Part shown: piece after piece, positions 1 through 5,597 of the stretch
Numbering within the stretch: position 1 is the stretch's first letter
Layout: each line of letters opens with the position of its first letter
Source of the DNA: Nitrososphaerota archaeon
Lineage (GTDB): Archaea > Thermoproteota > Nitrososphaeria > Nitrososphaerales > Nitrosopumilaceae
DNA: 34,703 nt
Assembly: GCA_022573895.1 (NCBI GenBank)
Contig: JACZTB010000016.1
Location: 1-34,703, forward strand
Direction: 5' to 3'
Notes under the pieces: generated by a model
What the model was told of the DNA's origin: nothing
What the model saw: the letters and a program-made list of their open reading frames with translations, nothing else
The model's database searches: none
Made by a program: the position numbers and the translations under genes

Positions 1-2
1 AG

Positions 3-215
3 ACAGTAAAATGCAAAATCAAAATCAAGGCAATCGATTCCATGAATACAGACAACTTTGATTTTTCAAACGAGTATGAGGCAATAGACTATTCCAGGGC
101 TCTAAGAGAATTACAAGGAACACACACCCACGACAAGCTAGAAGGAAAAATCATGTGGAAAAGCATATCCTTCGCATTTGAAGATACAACAACAATTTAT
201 GGTGGATGGAAATGA
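3..215 (+). CDS. C-terminal part of an unknown island protein (5' truncated)
   Basis: The frame is open from the window edge to a TGA at 213-215 (70 codons visible), so the true start lies outside. An internal ATG at 42 could also serve. The visible part is polar with several aromatic residues (a DFSNEYEAIDYSRAL stretch and a C-terminal TIYGGWK) and has no membrane segment or motif I recognise. Its stop overlaps the ATG of the next gene (ATGA at 212-215), so it is the first visible member of a chain of overlapping plus-strand microgenes. Function unknown. Confidence 0.55.
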   Translation, partial: TVKCKIKIKAIDSMNTDNFDFSNEYEAIDYSRALRELQGTHTHDKLEGKIMWKSISFAFEDTTTIYGGWK

Positions 216-355
216 TAAACCTAAACCCATTTCACAAGAAACCAAAGATGACATACACACTACCCACCGTATGTAGAGTATGCTTCAAAGAAATTCATCC
301 ATACGCAAGTCTATGCAACAAGTGTGCAAGAGAAGGAGCTGATAACAATGAATGA
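212..355 (+). CDS. 47-aa zinc-ribbon microprotein
   Basis: A short ORF starts at an ATG overlapping the previous stop. It encodes two CxxC knuckles (C21/C24 and C35/C38) separated by ten residues, typical of a single zinc ribbon that binds nucleic acid or protein. The basic N-terminus (FHKKPK) fits nucleic-acid contact. It overlaps the next ORF, whose ATG is at 348, in another frame. The Cys spacing and overlap chain support a real gene; the partner and role cannot be read from sequence. Confidence 0.6.
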   Translation: MINLNPFHKKPKMTYTLPTVCRVCFKEIHPYASLCNKCAREGADNNE

Positions 356-449
356 CATGGACAAACAAATCATAACACTGAGGAAAGAACTGATAAAACT
401 TCACACACAGAACAACATTAGACAGGGGAATCACGTGTGTTACAGATGA
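348..449 (+). CDS. 33-aa helical microprotein, unknown
   Basis: This ORF overlaps the end of the upstream zinc-ribbon gene by 8 bases and its TGA overlaps the next ATG (ATGAG at 446-450). A GGAG-type Shine-Dalgarno lies just before it (AAGGAG around 333-338). The product is a short amphipathic helix rich in Lys, Leu and Gln. I do not recognise it. Position in the overlap chain is the main support. Confidence 0.4.
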   Translation: MNDMDKQIITLRKELIKLHTQNNIRQGNHVCYR

Positions 450-547
450 GTCCAGCAACAAAGAACAAACGACTTGAAGCCATAGAACGGGTTTTACGCA
501 TGACTCACACCCCCACCTATGCTTTCATTCGTAAGGAGTGTGACTAG
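446..547 (+). CDS. 33-aa basic microprotein, unknown
   Basis: The start overlaps the previous stop by four bases (ATGA). The N-terminal half is basic (ATKNKRLEAIERVLR) and looks helical; the C-terminus ends KECD. No family recognised. It is followed after 6 bases by the next gene at 554, and a GGAG motif at 535-538 could serve that gene. Support comes from the compact tandem arrangement only. Confidence 0.4.
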   Translation: MSPATKNKRLEAIERVLRMTHTPTYAFIRKECD

Positions 548-553
548 ATAACC

Positions 554-769
554 ATGACTCTAGCGTGGCATGACCGTAGCCAATACGGAGTAACATTGCG
601 AACAAAGATCAAGGAACTAGAGAAGGAATACAAGAAGGCTAGGGACATTCAGTTAAAACTCAAAATCGCTCACTCTATTACCTATATCATTCAGACTCTG
701 GCCTGCTTGATACGTGACGAAAAAAATGTTGAGAATAGACTGCAAAAACTGGAGGAGATGTTAAAATGA
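554..769 (+). CDS. 71-aa coiled-coil protein, unknown
   Basis: ATG at 554. The sequence is strongly helical, with Lys/Glu-rich heptad-like stretches (residues 17-40 and 58-70) around a more hydrophobic middle (IAHSITYIIQTLACLI). This suggests a small oligomeric coiled coil. It sits in the island's plus-strand gene chain and its stop overlaps the next ATG (ATGA at 766-769). No family recognised; similar short helical proteins are common in archaeal virus and plasmid modules (general knowledge, not a match). Confidence 0.55.
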   Translation: MTLAWHDRSQYGVTLRTKIKELEKEYKKARDIQLKLKIAHSITYIIQTLACLIRDEKNVENRLQKLEEMLK

Positions 770-879
770 GTACAGAACTATCCCACATTGAAGAGGCCAT
801 ATCACTGCACAGGAAATATCTCAATCAAGGCCGAGCATTTATGAATTACAGACAGACGGCCTTTCCAAATCTGAGTTGA
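766..879 (+). CDS. 37-aa microprotein, unknown
   Basis: The ATG overlaps the upstream stop and is preceded by a good Shine-Dalgarno (GGAGGAG at 751-757, within the end of the upstream gene). The product is helical with charged and aromatic residues (HRKYLNQGRAFMNYRQ). Its TGA overlaps a TTG of the next frame (TTGA at 876-879). Function unknown. Confidence 0.45.
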   Translation: MSTELSHIEEAISLHRKYLNQGRAFMNYRQTAFPNLS

Positions 880-1043
880 CCGATATTATCTCGTTCATAG
901 ATTCTTCATCGACTAGAGAAGAGATAACTGATCTGTTTATGATAGACAGTGGAAAATTCTACACATTAGAGATTGTGTCTTTCAGTGATGGTTCAATGCC
1001 AGTTAATCTGGAATCGATAACCTCAATCAAAGAAGTAACATAA
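876..1043 (+). CDS. 55-aa acidic protein, possible TTG start, unknown
   Basis: An open frame with a TTG start overlapping the upstream TGA. The product is acidic and ends in a predicted beta-rich part (KFYTLEIVSFSDGSMPVNLES). The same frame stays open further upstream inside the 766-879 gene, so the fused pair could be one gene split by a frameshift; I cannot decide between the two. The TAA at 1041-1043 ends the first plus-strand block, 37 bases before the first copy of the 88-bp repeat. Confidence 0.4.
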   Translation: MTDIISFIDSSSTREEITDLFMIDSGKFYTLEIVSFSDGSMPVNLESITSIKEVT

Positions 1044-1080
1044 GGAGACAACAGGTTCAACGCCGGTAATTTAGAATGCC

Positions 1081-1168
1081 TGCCACCAAAGGTGACAAGC
1101 CCCGTGACTAATGGTTGCACAACATCGGGCGTTATGCAATTAGTGTTACGTGATACTATGTTTTAACA
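1081..1168. repeat. 88-bp direct repeat, copy 1
   Basis: This 88-base stretch recurs at 1787-1873 in the same orientation, with one 1-base deletion and six substitutions by hand alignment (about 92% identity). It begins with a small perfect hairpin (CACC-AAA-GGTG) and contains the core GGGCGTTATGC. One frame reads through the whole repeat and ends at a TAA near its last bases. It marks the junction between the overlapping microgene block and the AT-richer inserted stretch. Confidence 0.9.
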
Positions 1169-1208
1169 ATTTCCTGATTTATTTATTTTTTCTAGATGCC
1201 TTAATGTA

Positions 1209-1505
1209 TTAACCACACTTGAAGATGGCTTCTTTTATTTCTCTTACTCTTTTTGAAATAATATCCACACCTTCATTAATGTCTTCTTGAGGAGGATTAA
1301 CTTGACGTGTGTAAGAAATGTTATGTGAAAAATCACTAATAATAGAACCCAACGACCATCCTAGTACAAAATCACTATCATTTTGAACCCCCCATTCCTT
1401 ATTTTTCATTGCAACTCTAGCAAAATCTACAGTACGCTTCAATCTAGAGATCTCTATATCGATAGATTTTTCTAATTGTCCTCTTTCTTCATTGGTTAAG
1501 GGCAT
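1209..1505 (-). CDS. 98-aa helical protein, unknown, inside the repeat-bounded unit
   Basis: ATG start at 1505 on the minus strand, stop at 1209. The product is mostly helical and charged, with a central tryptophan-containing hydrophobic stretch (FVLGWSLGSIISDF, about residues 46-59) and a Lys/Glu-rich C-terminal helix ending KCG. No family recognised. It is head-to-head with the gene at 1567, 61 bases apart. An AT-rich box (GTTTAAAAAC near 1529-1538) lies at TATA distance from both starts. The unit lies between the two 88-bp repeats, so it may be a two-gene mobile cargo. Confidence 0.6.
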   Translation of the reverse strand: MPLTNEERGQLEKSIDIEISRLKRTVDFARVAMKNKEWGVQNDSDFVLGWSLGSIISDFSHNISYTRQVNPPQEDINEGVDIISKRVREIKEAIFKCG

Positions 1506-1566
1506 ATGATAACAATCATGAATACTTGTTTAAAAACGGCTTTTATCCTACTTTCATCATCATATC

Positions 1567-1812
1567 ATGATGAATGATAGAACTCACTATAATGAACTTC
1601 TAACATACATAGAGGAGATGTCAAAGAAATATGCAGAATACAAAGAACTTCCAGAGGTTTTTGTTGAATTTGGAGCTATAGAAAAAGAAGGACTCGATGC
1701 TGAAAAAGAACGCACTGCATATACTCAATTAATCAATGATATCGATATTTTATGCCATAGAGCTGCGAACAAAAAAATAAATTACTTGCCACCAAAGGTG
1801 ACAAGCCCATGA
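1567..1812 (+). CDS. 81-aa acidic helical protein whose C-terminus runs into repeat copy 2
   Basis: ATG at 1567, with a second ATG at 1570. The protein is acidic and helical, with a Cys-His near the C-terminus (DILCHRAANKK). Its last nine residues (LPPKVTSP preceded by Y) are encoded by the second copy of the 88-bp repeat. A one-base deletion relative to copy 1 creates the stop, so the tail has been shaped by the repeat. The start codon lies in a small inverted repeat (TCATCAT/ATGATGA, 1557-1573). Function unknown; it is paired head-to-head with the 1209-1505 gene. Confidence 0.55.
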   Translation: MMNDRTHYNELLTYIEEMSKKYAEYKELPEVFVEFGAIEKEGLDAEKERTAYTQLINDIDILCHRAANKKINYLPPKVTSP

Positions 1813-1873
1813 CTAATGGTTGCACAACGTTGGGCGTTATACAATTAGTGTTACGTGATACTGTGTTATAACA
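1787..1873. repeat. 88-bp direct repeat, copy 2 (87 bp)
   Basis: Second copy of the repeat at 1081-1168, offset by 706 bases. Relative to copy 1 it lacks one C in the CCCC run and differs at six bases; the core reads GGGCGTTATAC. Similarity stops abruptly at both ends: upstream of the TGCCACC start the flanks are unrelated. Confidence 0.9.
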
Positions 1874-1907
1874 TCTTTGATCTGTATACCGACAGTATAC
1901 CAATATT

Positions 1908-2267
1908 CTATAACAAATTAATTTCACATGGTTTTTCTGACGGGGTTTTATCATTACACTCACATTCATTTCGTCTCTTAAAGTGATGATACATGAAACT
2001 CTCAGCATACAGTCTGTCCTTTTTATCTACAAGTAATGCGAATCTAAAACGAACTTGATACTTCAATTTTTCTTTAATACATTTATTTTCTTCCTTACCT
2101 GGGAGATGTTCAAATAATCTTCGTTGTAAATTGTCACTTTCGCCAACATAAAAGACTCCTTCTGTATTTGATAAACGGTAAATTCCTTCTTTTTCAGGTA
2201 CAACTTCTTTAACTTGATCTTCATTGAAGCGATATCCTGAAAGATTCCAATCAACACTTAACATCAT
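1908..2267 (-). CDS. GIY-YIG nuclease domain protein
   Basis: A compact 119-aa single-domain GIY-YIG protein. From the first Met, the GIY is at residues 28-30, the YVG equivalent of YIG at 40-42, the conserved Arg at about 50 (LQRRLFEH) and the conserved Glu at about 89 (LYAESF). These are the catalytic positions of the superfamily, which cuts DNA by a one-metal mechanism. No DNA-binding domain is attached, so it resembles the small stand-alone GIY-YIG proteins seen on mobile elements and in repair. It lies just beyond repeat copy 2 and convergent to the 1567 gene. Whether it is a homing-type nuclease, a defence effector or a repair enzyme cannot be told. Two adjacent ATGs (2267, 2264) are possible starts. 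Confidence 0.85.
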   Translation of the reverse strand: MMLSVDWNLSGYRFNEDQVKEVVPEKEGIYRLSNTEGVFYVGESDNLQRRLFEHLPGKEENKCIKEKLKYQVRFRFALLVDKKDRLYAESFMYHHFKRRNECECNDKTPSEKPCEINLL

Positions 2268-2302
2268 AAATTTTTAGGCAGCACAACAATTTATGATTTC
2301 TT

Positions 2303-2434
2303 TCATTTCAGATAAACTCCACAATTAGAACATCTTGGAATCTTCATTGATGTTGCAAACTGATGACCACAATCACACTTTACAACCCTAAGCTTTGATT
2401 TTTCCTTGTATCTTTTAGCTAATCCAGGATTCAC
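2303..2434 (-). CDS. 43-aa zinc-ribbon microprotein (GTG start)
   Basis: A minus-strand ORF with two Cys pairs, C20-x-C22 and C35-x2-C38, separated by 12 residues in a typical ribbon arrangement (VKCDCGHQFA then PRCSNCGVYL). The N-terminal half is basic (AKRYKEKSKLR). The only in-frame start after an upstream stop is a GTG at 2434. It lies upstream of and in the same direction as the GIY-YIG gene, with 35 bases between them, so co-transcription is plausible. Probably nucleic-acid binding; inferred from Cys spacing only. Confidence 0.6.
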   Translation of the reverse strand: MNPGLAKRYKEKSKLRVVKCDCGHQFATSMKIPRCSNCGVYLK

Positions 2435-2462
2435 ACATACTGATTGATTGGCTCGTTATTAA

Positions 2463-2514
2463 TGGTATAGTATCACATACGATACACTTAATTATGGATA
2501 GTATGGTATACTAT
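2463..2514. promoter_or_regulatory. GTAT-rich inverted-repeat array before the C2H2 zinc-finger genes
   Basis: The region has a perfect inverted repeat ATAGTAT-GGT-ATACTAT (2498-2514) ending two bases before the ATG at 2517. A second one, GTATC-ACATAC-GATAC, is at 2470-2485, and a further GGTATAGTAT lies at its left edge. An AT-rich box (CTTAATTA, about 2487-2494) lies between them, near TATA distance from the ATG. A dimeric repressor binding here would block a leaderless start. Binding is inference. Confidence 0.5.
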
Positions 2515-2516
2515 AC

Positions 2517-2615
2517 ATGAATAAAAACTTCGAGTGCTCAAAGTGTGGCCTCGTATCCCATTTTACAAAACAGGATATGATAGACCACCTGAAATCTCAC
2601 CAGGAGGGTATCTGA
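2517..2615 (+). CDS. 32-aa classical C2H2 zinc-finger microprotein
   Basis: The whole protein is one C2H2 finger: C7-x2-C10-x13-H24-x3-H28, with the hydrophobic residues of the fold between. It starts at the ATG just behind the inverted-repeat array and its TGA overlaps the next ATG (TGATG, 2613-2617). Single C2H2 fingers of this type are well known in archaeal viruses and plasmids as small DNA-binding regulators (family knowledge). It is the first gene of a three-gene zinc-protein operon. The exact role is unknown. Confidence 0.75.
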   Translation: MNKNFECSKCGLVSHFTKQDMIDHLKSHQEGI

Positions 2616-2713
2616 TGGCCAAAATTTATTGTGAAGAATGCAGGAGAACCTATCCCTCAGAGCAGGCATACCTTCTGCACACAGAATCACAGCATCCTGA
2701 GGTGTGTTGGTAA
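2615..2713 (+). CDS. 32-aa second C2H2 zinc-finger microprotein
   Basis: The protein is a single canonical C2H2 finger: C6-x2-C9-x12-H22-x4-H27, with Tyr at the usual aromatic position (Y13) and Leu-Leu before the first His. A Shine-Dalgarno GGAGGG (2603-2608) sits 6 bases before the ATG, which overlaps the upstream stop. Its own TAA overlaps the next ATG (TAATG). The two fingers have equal length but are only distantly similar, suggesting an old duplication or two fingers split onto separate chains. Confidence 0.75.
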   Translation: MAKIYCEECRRTYPSEQAYLLHTESQHPEVCW

Positions 2714-2979
2714 TGTCTTCAAAGTGCAATCAGTGTGGAGGAGACATTACATGGAAGAAACCTTTTGTTCAGGGCGACAGGCCACTAAACCTGGATAACT
2801 CTGTTCACTCTTGTGCAAAACCAGACACACCATCAACAGGAATCACACAGAATGCAATCACTTCATCAACAATACTAGCAGAGTGTGAGGCCTTCAGACA
2901 AAAGTTTGGACCAATTGAAAGCGATGCAAGATTTGACGCACTAGCTAGGATCTACATCTCAAGGATGATGAGGAAATGA
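2713..2979 (+). CDS. 88-aa zinc-ribbon protein with helical C-terminus
   Basis: The start at ATG 2713 (TAATG overlap, with GAGGTG at 2699-2704 as ribosome site) is preferred over a GTG three codons upstream. The N-terminus holds C5-x2-C8 and H32-x-C34, a plausible zinc site around a Trp-containing loop. A Ser/Thr-rich linker (about residues 36-52) leads to a C-terminal helical part (about 53-88) with two Arg-rich turns. The stop overlaps ATGs of the following broken ORF. It belongs to the zinc-finger operon. I do not recognise the family. Confidence 0.65.
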   Translation: MSSKCNQCGGDITWKKPFVQGDRPLNLDNSVHSCAKPDTPSTGITQNAITSSTILAECEAFRQKFGPIESDARFDALARIYISRMMRK

Positions 2980-3167
2980 TGTATCGAGATCCCAAGTTAA
3001 TTGTCAAGCTAGAGGCAAGATGACACAGCTACGAGGACGCATTGAAACTCCAGGCCATGCTGTCTGATTTTGTATCCAATAATGAGCTTGCAGGCGAACA
3101 CATTGATGAATGTGAAATATTCTACGTCATGCCAGAGTCATCACATACTGAGCTGATAGCCAATTGA
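2979..3167 (+). pseudogene. 62-codon ORF interrupted by an in-frame TGA
   Basis: From ATG 2979 the frame encodes 14 residues (MYRDPKLIVKLEAR), hits TGA at 3021-3023, then continues in the same frame for 47 codons to a TGA at 3165-3167. The second part could be translated from ATG 3057 (MLSDFVSNNELAGEH...), giving a 36-aa acidic product. A single CGA-to-TGA change would explain the break. Neighbours on both sides are intact and overlap its ends. It is either a recent pseudogene or two coupled small genes. Confidence 0.5.
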
Positions 3168-3262
3168 ATGCAAAGACGAAGCGAATAACTCCGCAAAAGT
3201 GCAAGACCTACGAGGATATAGCAAAACGGCTGTACGAGGAGATTGAAAACCTTGAAACATAA
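3164..3262 (+). CDS. 32-aa basic helical microprotein upstream of the PIN-like gene
   Basis: A TTG start at 3164 overlaps the preceding TGA (TTGA), and the frame runs to TAA at 3260-3262. The product has a basic N-terminus (NAKTKRITPQKCK) and an acidic helix (YEDIAKRLYEEIENLE). Its end overlaps the start region of the DUF5615 gene by 11 to 20 bases, depending on which TTG that gene uses. The position matches that of an antitoxin in toxin-antitoxin pairs, but the length is very short. No family recognised. Confidence 0.4.
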   Translation: MNAKTKRITPQKCKTYEDIAKRLYEEIENLET

Positions 3263-3575
3263 ATATTTGCTAGACGAGTGCGCGCATGTCAAATCAGGGG
3301 CATTGATAAACTCTCGCTTTGTGAAATCACAAGAAGTGGTTGGTGAGGGTGCAACAGATGAAGAGGTATTCAAGTACGCAAAGAAGCAAGGCCTGATTGT
3401 AATTACCCGTGATTGGAGATTCGCTCATAACATGGCCTTAGAGAACCATCCCGTGATCTTCATGGACGAAGACAAGATATATCAGCTCAAGGCCAGACCT
3501 GTGAACAATATCCCACCATTTGGGGACTCGAGGGCGTTCTACATGATAGAACATGATGAAATAATACGTCCGTGA
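3243..3575 (+). CDS. DUF5615-type PIN-like protein
   Basis: The 110-aa product has the DUF5615 layout: an N-terminal LLDE (Asp11, Glu12), a central GEGATDEEVFKYAKK segment (Asp39) and ITRDWRFA (Asp57). These are the acidic residues of a PIN-like nuclease fold. Members of this family are usually toxin-like and paired with DUF433 antitoxins (family knowledge). Here no DUF433 gene is present; a 32-aa overlapping ORF occupies its place. TTG 3243 or TTG 3252 are possible starts, with no ATG nearby. The C-terminal 40 residues (PVNNIPPFGDSRAF...) extend beyond the core. Activity is inferred. Confidence 0.7.
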   Translation: MKTLKHKYLLDECAHVKSGALINSRFVKSQEVVGEGATDEEVFKYAKKQGLIVITRDWRFAHNMALENHPVIFMDEDKIYQLKARPVNNIPPFGDSRAFYMIEHDEIIRP

Positions 3576-3579
3576 TGTA

Positions 3580-3753
3580 ATGAATATGAAATCACCTTTT
3601 TGTTGTTCATGTGATGCACCAAAGACTGATAGAGTCATTCATGGTGTCTCAATCCTTTGTCGTGAAATGTTAATTTTTTACTTACAAATACGATCTGACT
3701 TAACTAAAAGATATGATCGCACTAACCTAGATTCACTTATTAATCTCACTTAA
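3580..3753 (+). CDS. 57-aa Cys-rich protein, unknown
   Basis: An ATG at 3580, five bases after the PIN-like gene's stop, opens 57 codons. The N-terminus has C8, C9, C11 and C27 (FCCSCDAP...), a possible zinc site, followed by a basic helical part (YLQIRSDLTKRYDR). The sequence becomes AT-rich in the second half, so this may be the decaying edge of the island. Moderate to low certainty that it is expressed. Confidence 0.4.
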   Translation: MNMKSPFCCSCDAPKTDRVIHGVSILCREMLIFYLQIRSDLTKRYDRTNLDSLINLT

Positions 3754-3760
3754 AAACAAA

Positions 3761-3931
3761 CTAGAGAAAGTCGGGAACATAATCAGAATAATATCGCTCC
3801 AGTGCCCTCTCAGGTATTGATTGTCTTGTTGTGATTCCTTCTTTCTTTTCGTTAACAATTTTAAAAAAGATTTGTTCGTAATTTGGAAATTTGATTAAAT
3901 AGTAAAGTTGGTAATTTGTTTCAGAAATCAA
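3761..3931 (-). CDS. 56-aa ORF, possible gene remnant
   Basis: A minus-strand frame from TTG 3929-3931 to TAG 3761-3763. The sequence looks protein-like (YYLIKFPNYEQIF, PERALERYYSDYVPDF), but there is no good start: an in-frame TGA lies just upstream, and an ATG in another frame further up suggests a frameshifted longer gene. I read it as a truncated or decayed gene at the island border. Function unknown. Confidence 0.3.
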   Translation of the reverse strand: MISETNYQLYYLIKFPNYEQIFFKIVNEKKEGITTRQSIPERALERYYSDYVPDFL

Positions 3932-3995
3932 GTCTGATCAAAAATTGTTCCATAAACGGTCTAGGTCTATAGTTTCATTAACAGTTTGCAAATAT

Positions 3996-4148
3996 TCATT
4001 CAATTCCAGCCCCACCTGTAGTATTTTTCTTAAACTCTTTCATCTTACGAGAGCATGTAAGTAATTCTTCAGGAGAATGTTTACTCTTCGGCATTCTACA
4101 CATGGGACAGATTTCATCCCCTTCTTTTGGTTTAGGTGGTTCTGTCAT
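3996..4148 (-). CDS. 50-aa small zinc-binding protein
   Basis: ATG at 4148, stop at 3996-3998. The product has C14-x2-C17 and a third Cys at 32 with a His at 24, embedded in a Lys/Pro-rich sequence (EICPMCRMPKSKHSPEELL). It looks like a small zinc-knuckle protein. It fills what would otherwise be an empty gap of more than 500 bases between the island and the ornithine cyclodeaminase gene. Similar short Cys proteins recur through the window. Confidence 0.5.
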   Translation of the reverse strand: MTEPPKPKEGDEICPMCRMPKSKHSPEELLTCSRKMKEFKKNTTGGAGIE

Positions 4149-4300
4149 TATATTATCAATACGTGAAAATCACTTTTAATAATTTAGAAGATCTTCTCTT
4201 GTACCATGTAGATCATATCAGAACTATCGAGTTTATGTTATATTTTTAGATCAAAACTATTTGACTTTATTTGGCGTAAAAGTTAAATCAAAAATTAAGA

Positions 4301-5539
4301 TTATTTGTGTCGTAATAATCTCTTTTTTCTAATTTGTTGTACGACCAATGGTAGAAATGCACCCACATCGGACACAATACCTAGTGCTTGCCATGTTCCT
4401 CTGTCCATAAGTTTTGTAACTGTTGATTGATTGATATCAATAACAATTACTTTGACATCTGCTGGAAGCATGTTTCCTGTTGCAATTGAATGAAGCATAG
4501 TTGAAATCATGATCACCAAATTTGCATCTTTTAACATTTTTTTGTATTCTCGTTGTGCTTCAATAATATTTGTAATGACATCTGGTAATGGTCCGTCATC
4601 TCTAATTGAGCCTGCCAATACAAATGGCACTTTATGTCTTATACATTCATACATAATTCCTTTTGTCAATTTCTTGGTCTTTACCATATTTGCAATAGAG
4701 CCTGCTTTGAAGACAGCGTTAATTGCATCCATGTGATTTCTATGTCCGTGATATGCTAATGTTGCATCATCCACATTCATTCCCAGTGATGTTCCTAGTG
4801 TGGCATATTCAATATCATGAACTGCAAGGGCATTTCCTGCTAACAATCCATCAACATACCCTGATTTGATTAGTTCAGATAATGCATTATCTGCACCAGT
4901 ATGCACTATAGCGGGACCTCCGACAATGATTATTTTTCCACCCCTCTTTTTGGTATTGTAGATGTCTTCTGCAACTTTTTTTGCAATGTGTTGAGTTGGT
5001 CTTTCGCTAGAGCTTGAACTTCCCATAAACTCAAAAACATTCATTCCTTCTCTTGGACGCTCAGGAGGCGTAATCTTGATTCCTTCTTCCCCAAAAACTA
5101 TTTGGTCTCCTTTTTTGACATTTCTTACTGGTACACAGAACGCTCTGTTTCCTTTTACAACAATGCATTTGTCCATCATCATGTTTTCAACTTGAATCCA
5201 TTTTCCTTTATGGAAAATTTGTGTGTGGTTGTTTGTTGTACTGTAAAAATTATCTGGCATTACATAGTTTTTTGGAGATTTTTTTAATATGATTTCTTTT
5301 TGATCCTTGGATACTGCTCCTTCCCGATAAATTGTTTCTAAAATTTTGTCCAAATGTTTCTGATTTTTACCCGTTACAAGTAATCGCACATACGATTGAT
5401 CTTTTTTCCTCTTACCAATGTCAATTTCCTGTACTTGGAATTCTCCTTTAAGATCCATTATTTTATCAAAGATCTTGGTTAAAATCAAAGAGTCAATTAG
5501 ATGACCACTAACTTCAATCTCTTGAGAATACTTACTCAT
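4301..5539 (-). CDS. Archaeal ornithine cyclodeaminase-like protein, TIGR00300/LOR-SDH family
   Basis: A 412-aa soluble protein that matches the archaeal TIGR00300 family (LOR/SDH conserved region) in length and layout. The N-terminal about 100 residues form the LOR/SDH domain (HLIDSLILTKIFDKIMDL... with RLLVTG). The rest is a nucleotide-binding enzyme part with GGPAIVHTGADNALSELI, DGLLAGNALAVHDIEYA and VIVIDINQSTVTKL segments. Characterised relatives convert ornithine to proline with release of ammonia using NAD (family knowledge), which would give this archaeon a proline route without the bacterial ProABC enzymes. It is a monocistronic minus-strand gene bordering the island. The start ATG at 5539 has no better alternative. 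Substrate is inferred from family. Confidence 0.8.
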   Translation of the reverse strand: MSKYSQEIEVSGHLIDSLILTKIFDKIMDLKGEFQVQEIDIGKRKKDQSYVRLLVTGKNQKHLDKILETIYREGAVSKDQKEIILKKSPKNYVMPDNFYSTTNNHTQIFHKGKWIQVENMMMDKCIVVKGNRAFCVPVRNVKKGDQIVFGEEGIKITPPERPREGMNVFEFMGSSSSSERPTQHIAKKVAEDIYNTKKRGGKIIIVGGPAIVHTGADNALSELIKSGYVDGLLAGNALAVHDIEYATLGTSLGMNVDDATLAYHGHRNHMDAINAVFKAGSIANMVKTKKLTKGIMYECIRHKVPFVLAGSIRDDGPLPDVITNIIEAQREYKKMLKDANLVIMISTMLHSIATGNMLPADVKVIVIDINQSTVTKLMDRGTWQALGIVSDVGAFLPLVVQQIRKKRLLRHK

Positions 5540-5597
5540 TTTATTATTCTCTATATCCTGATAACTAAAGGTTTACGTTTTGTTTTAAGGCTAAACA

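Noticed and set aside
1054-1137. Integron attC-like site around repeat copy 1 (GTTCAAC ... GGGCGTTATGC; GTTGAAC on the minus strand; AACGCC pairs with GGCGTT)
   Set aside because: The left half is absent from copy 2, the repeat runs more than 30 bases past the supposed crossover point, the inner stems of an attC do not form, and no integrase is seen. Only a whole-genome search for more such sites could revive it.
1733-2008. Minus-strand ORF across repeat copy 2
   Set aside because: It overlaps the GIY-YIG gene in another frame, has protein-unlike composition and covers the repeat; it is a shadow.
1908-2267. GIY-YIG gene as a homing endonuclease in an intron or intein
   Set aside because: It is free-standing, no host gene is interrupted, and no intron or intein border motifs are visible.
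5102-5287. Plus-strand ORF inside the ornithine cyclodeaminase gene, and similar antisense ORFs over ilvA, thrC, GT2 and others
   Set aside because: They are antisense shadows without a ribosome site, TATA box or protein-like composition.
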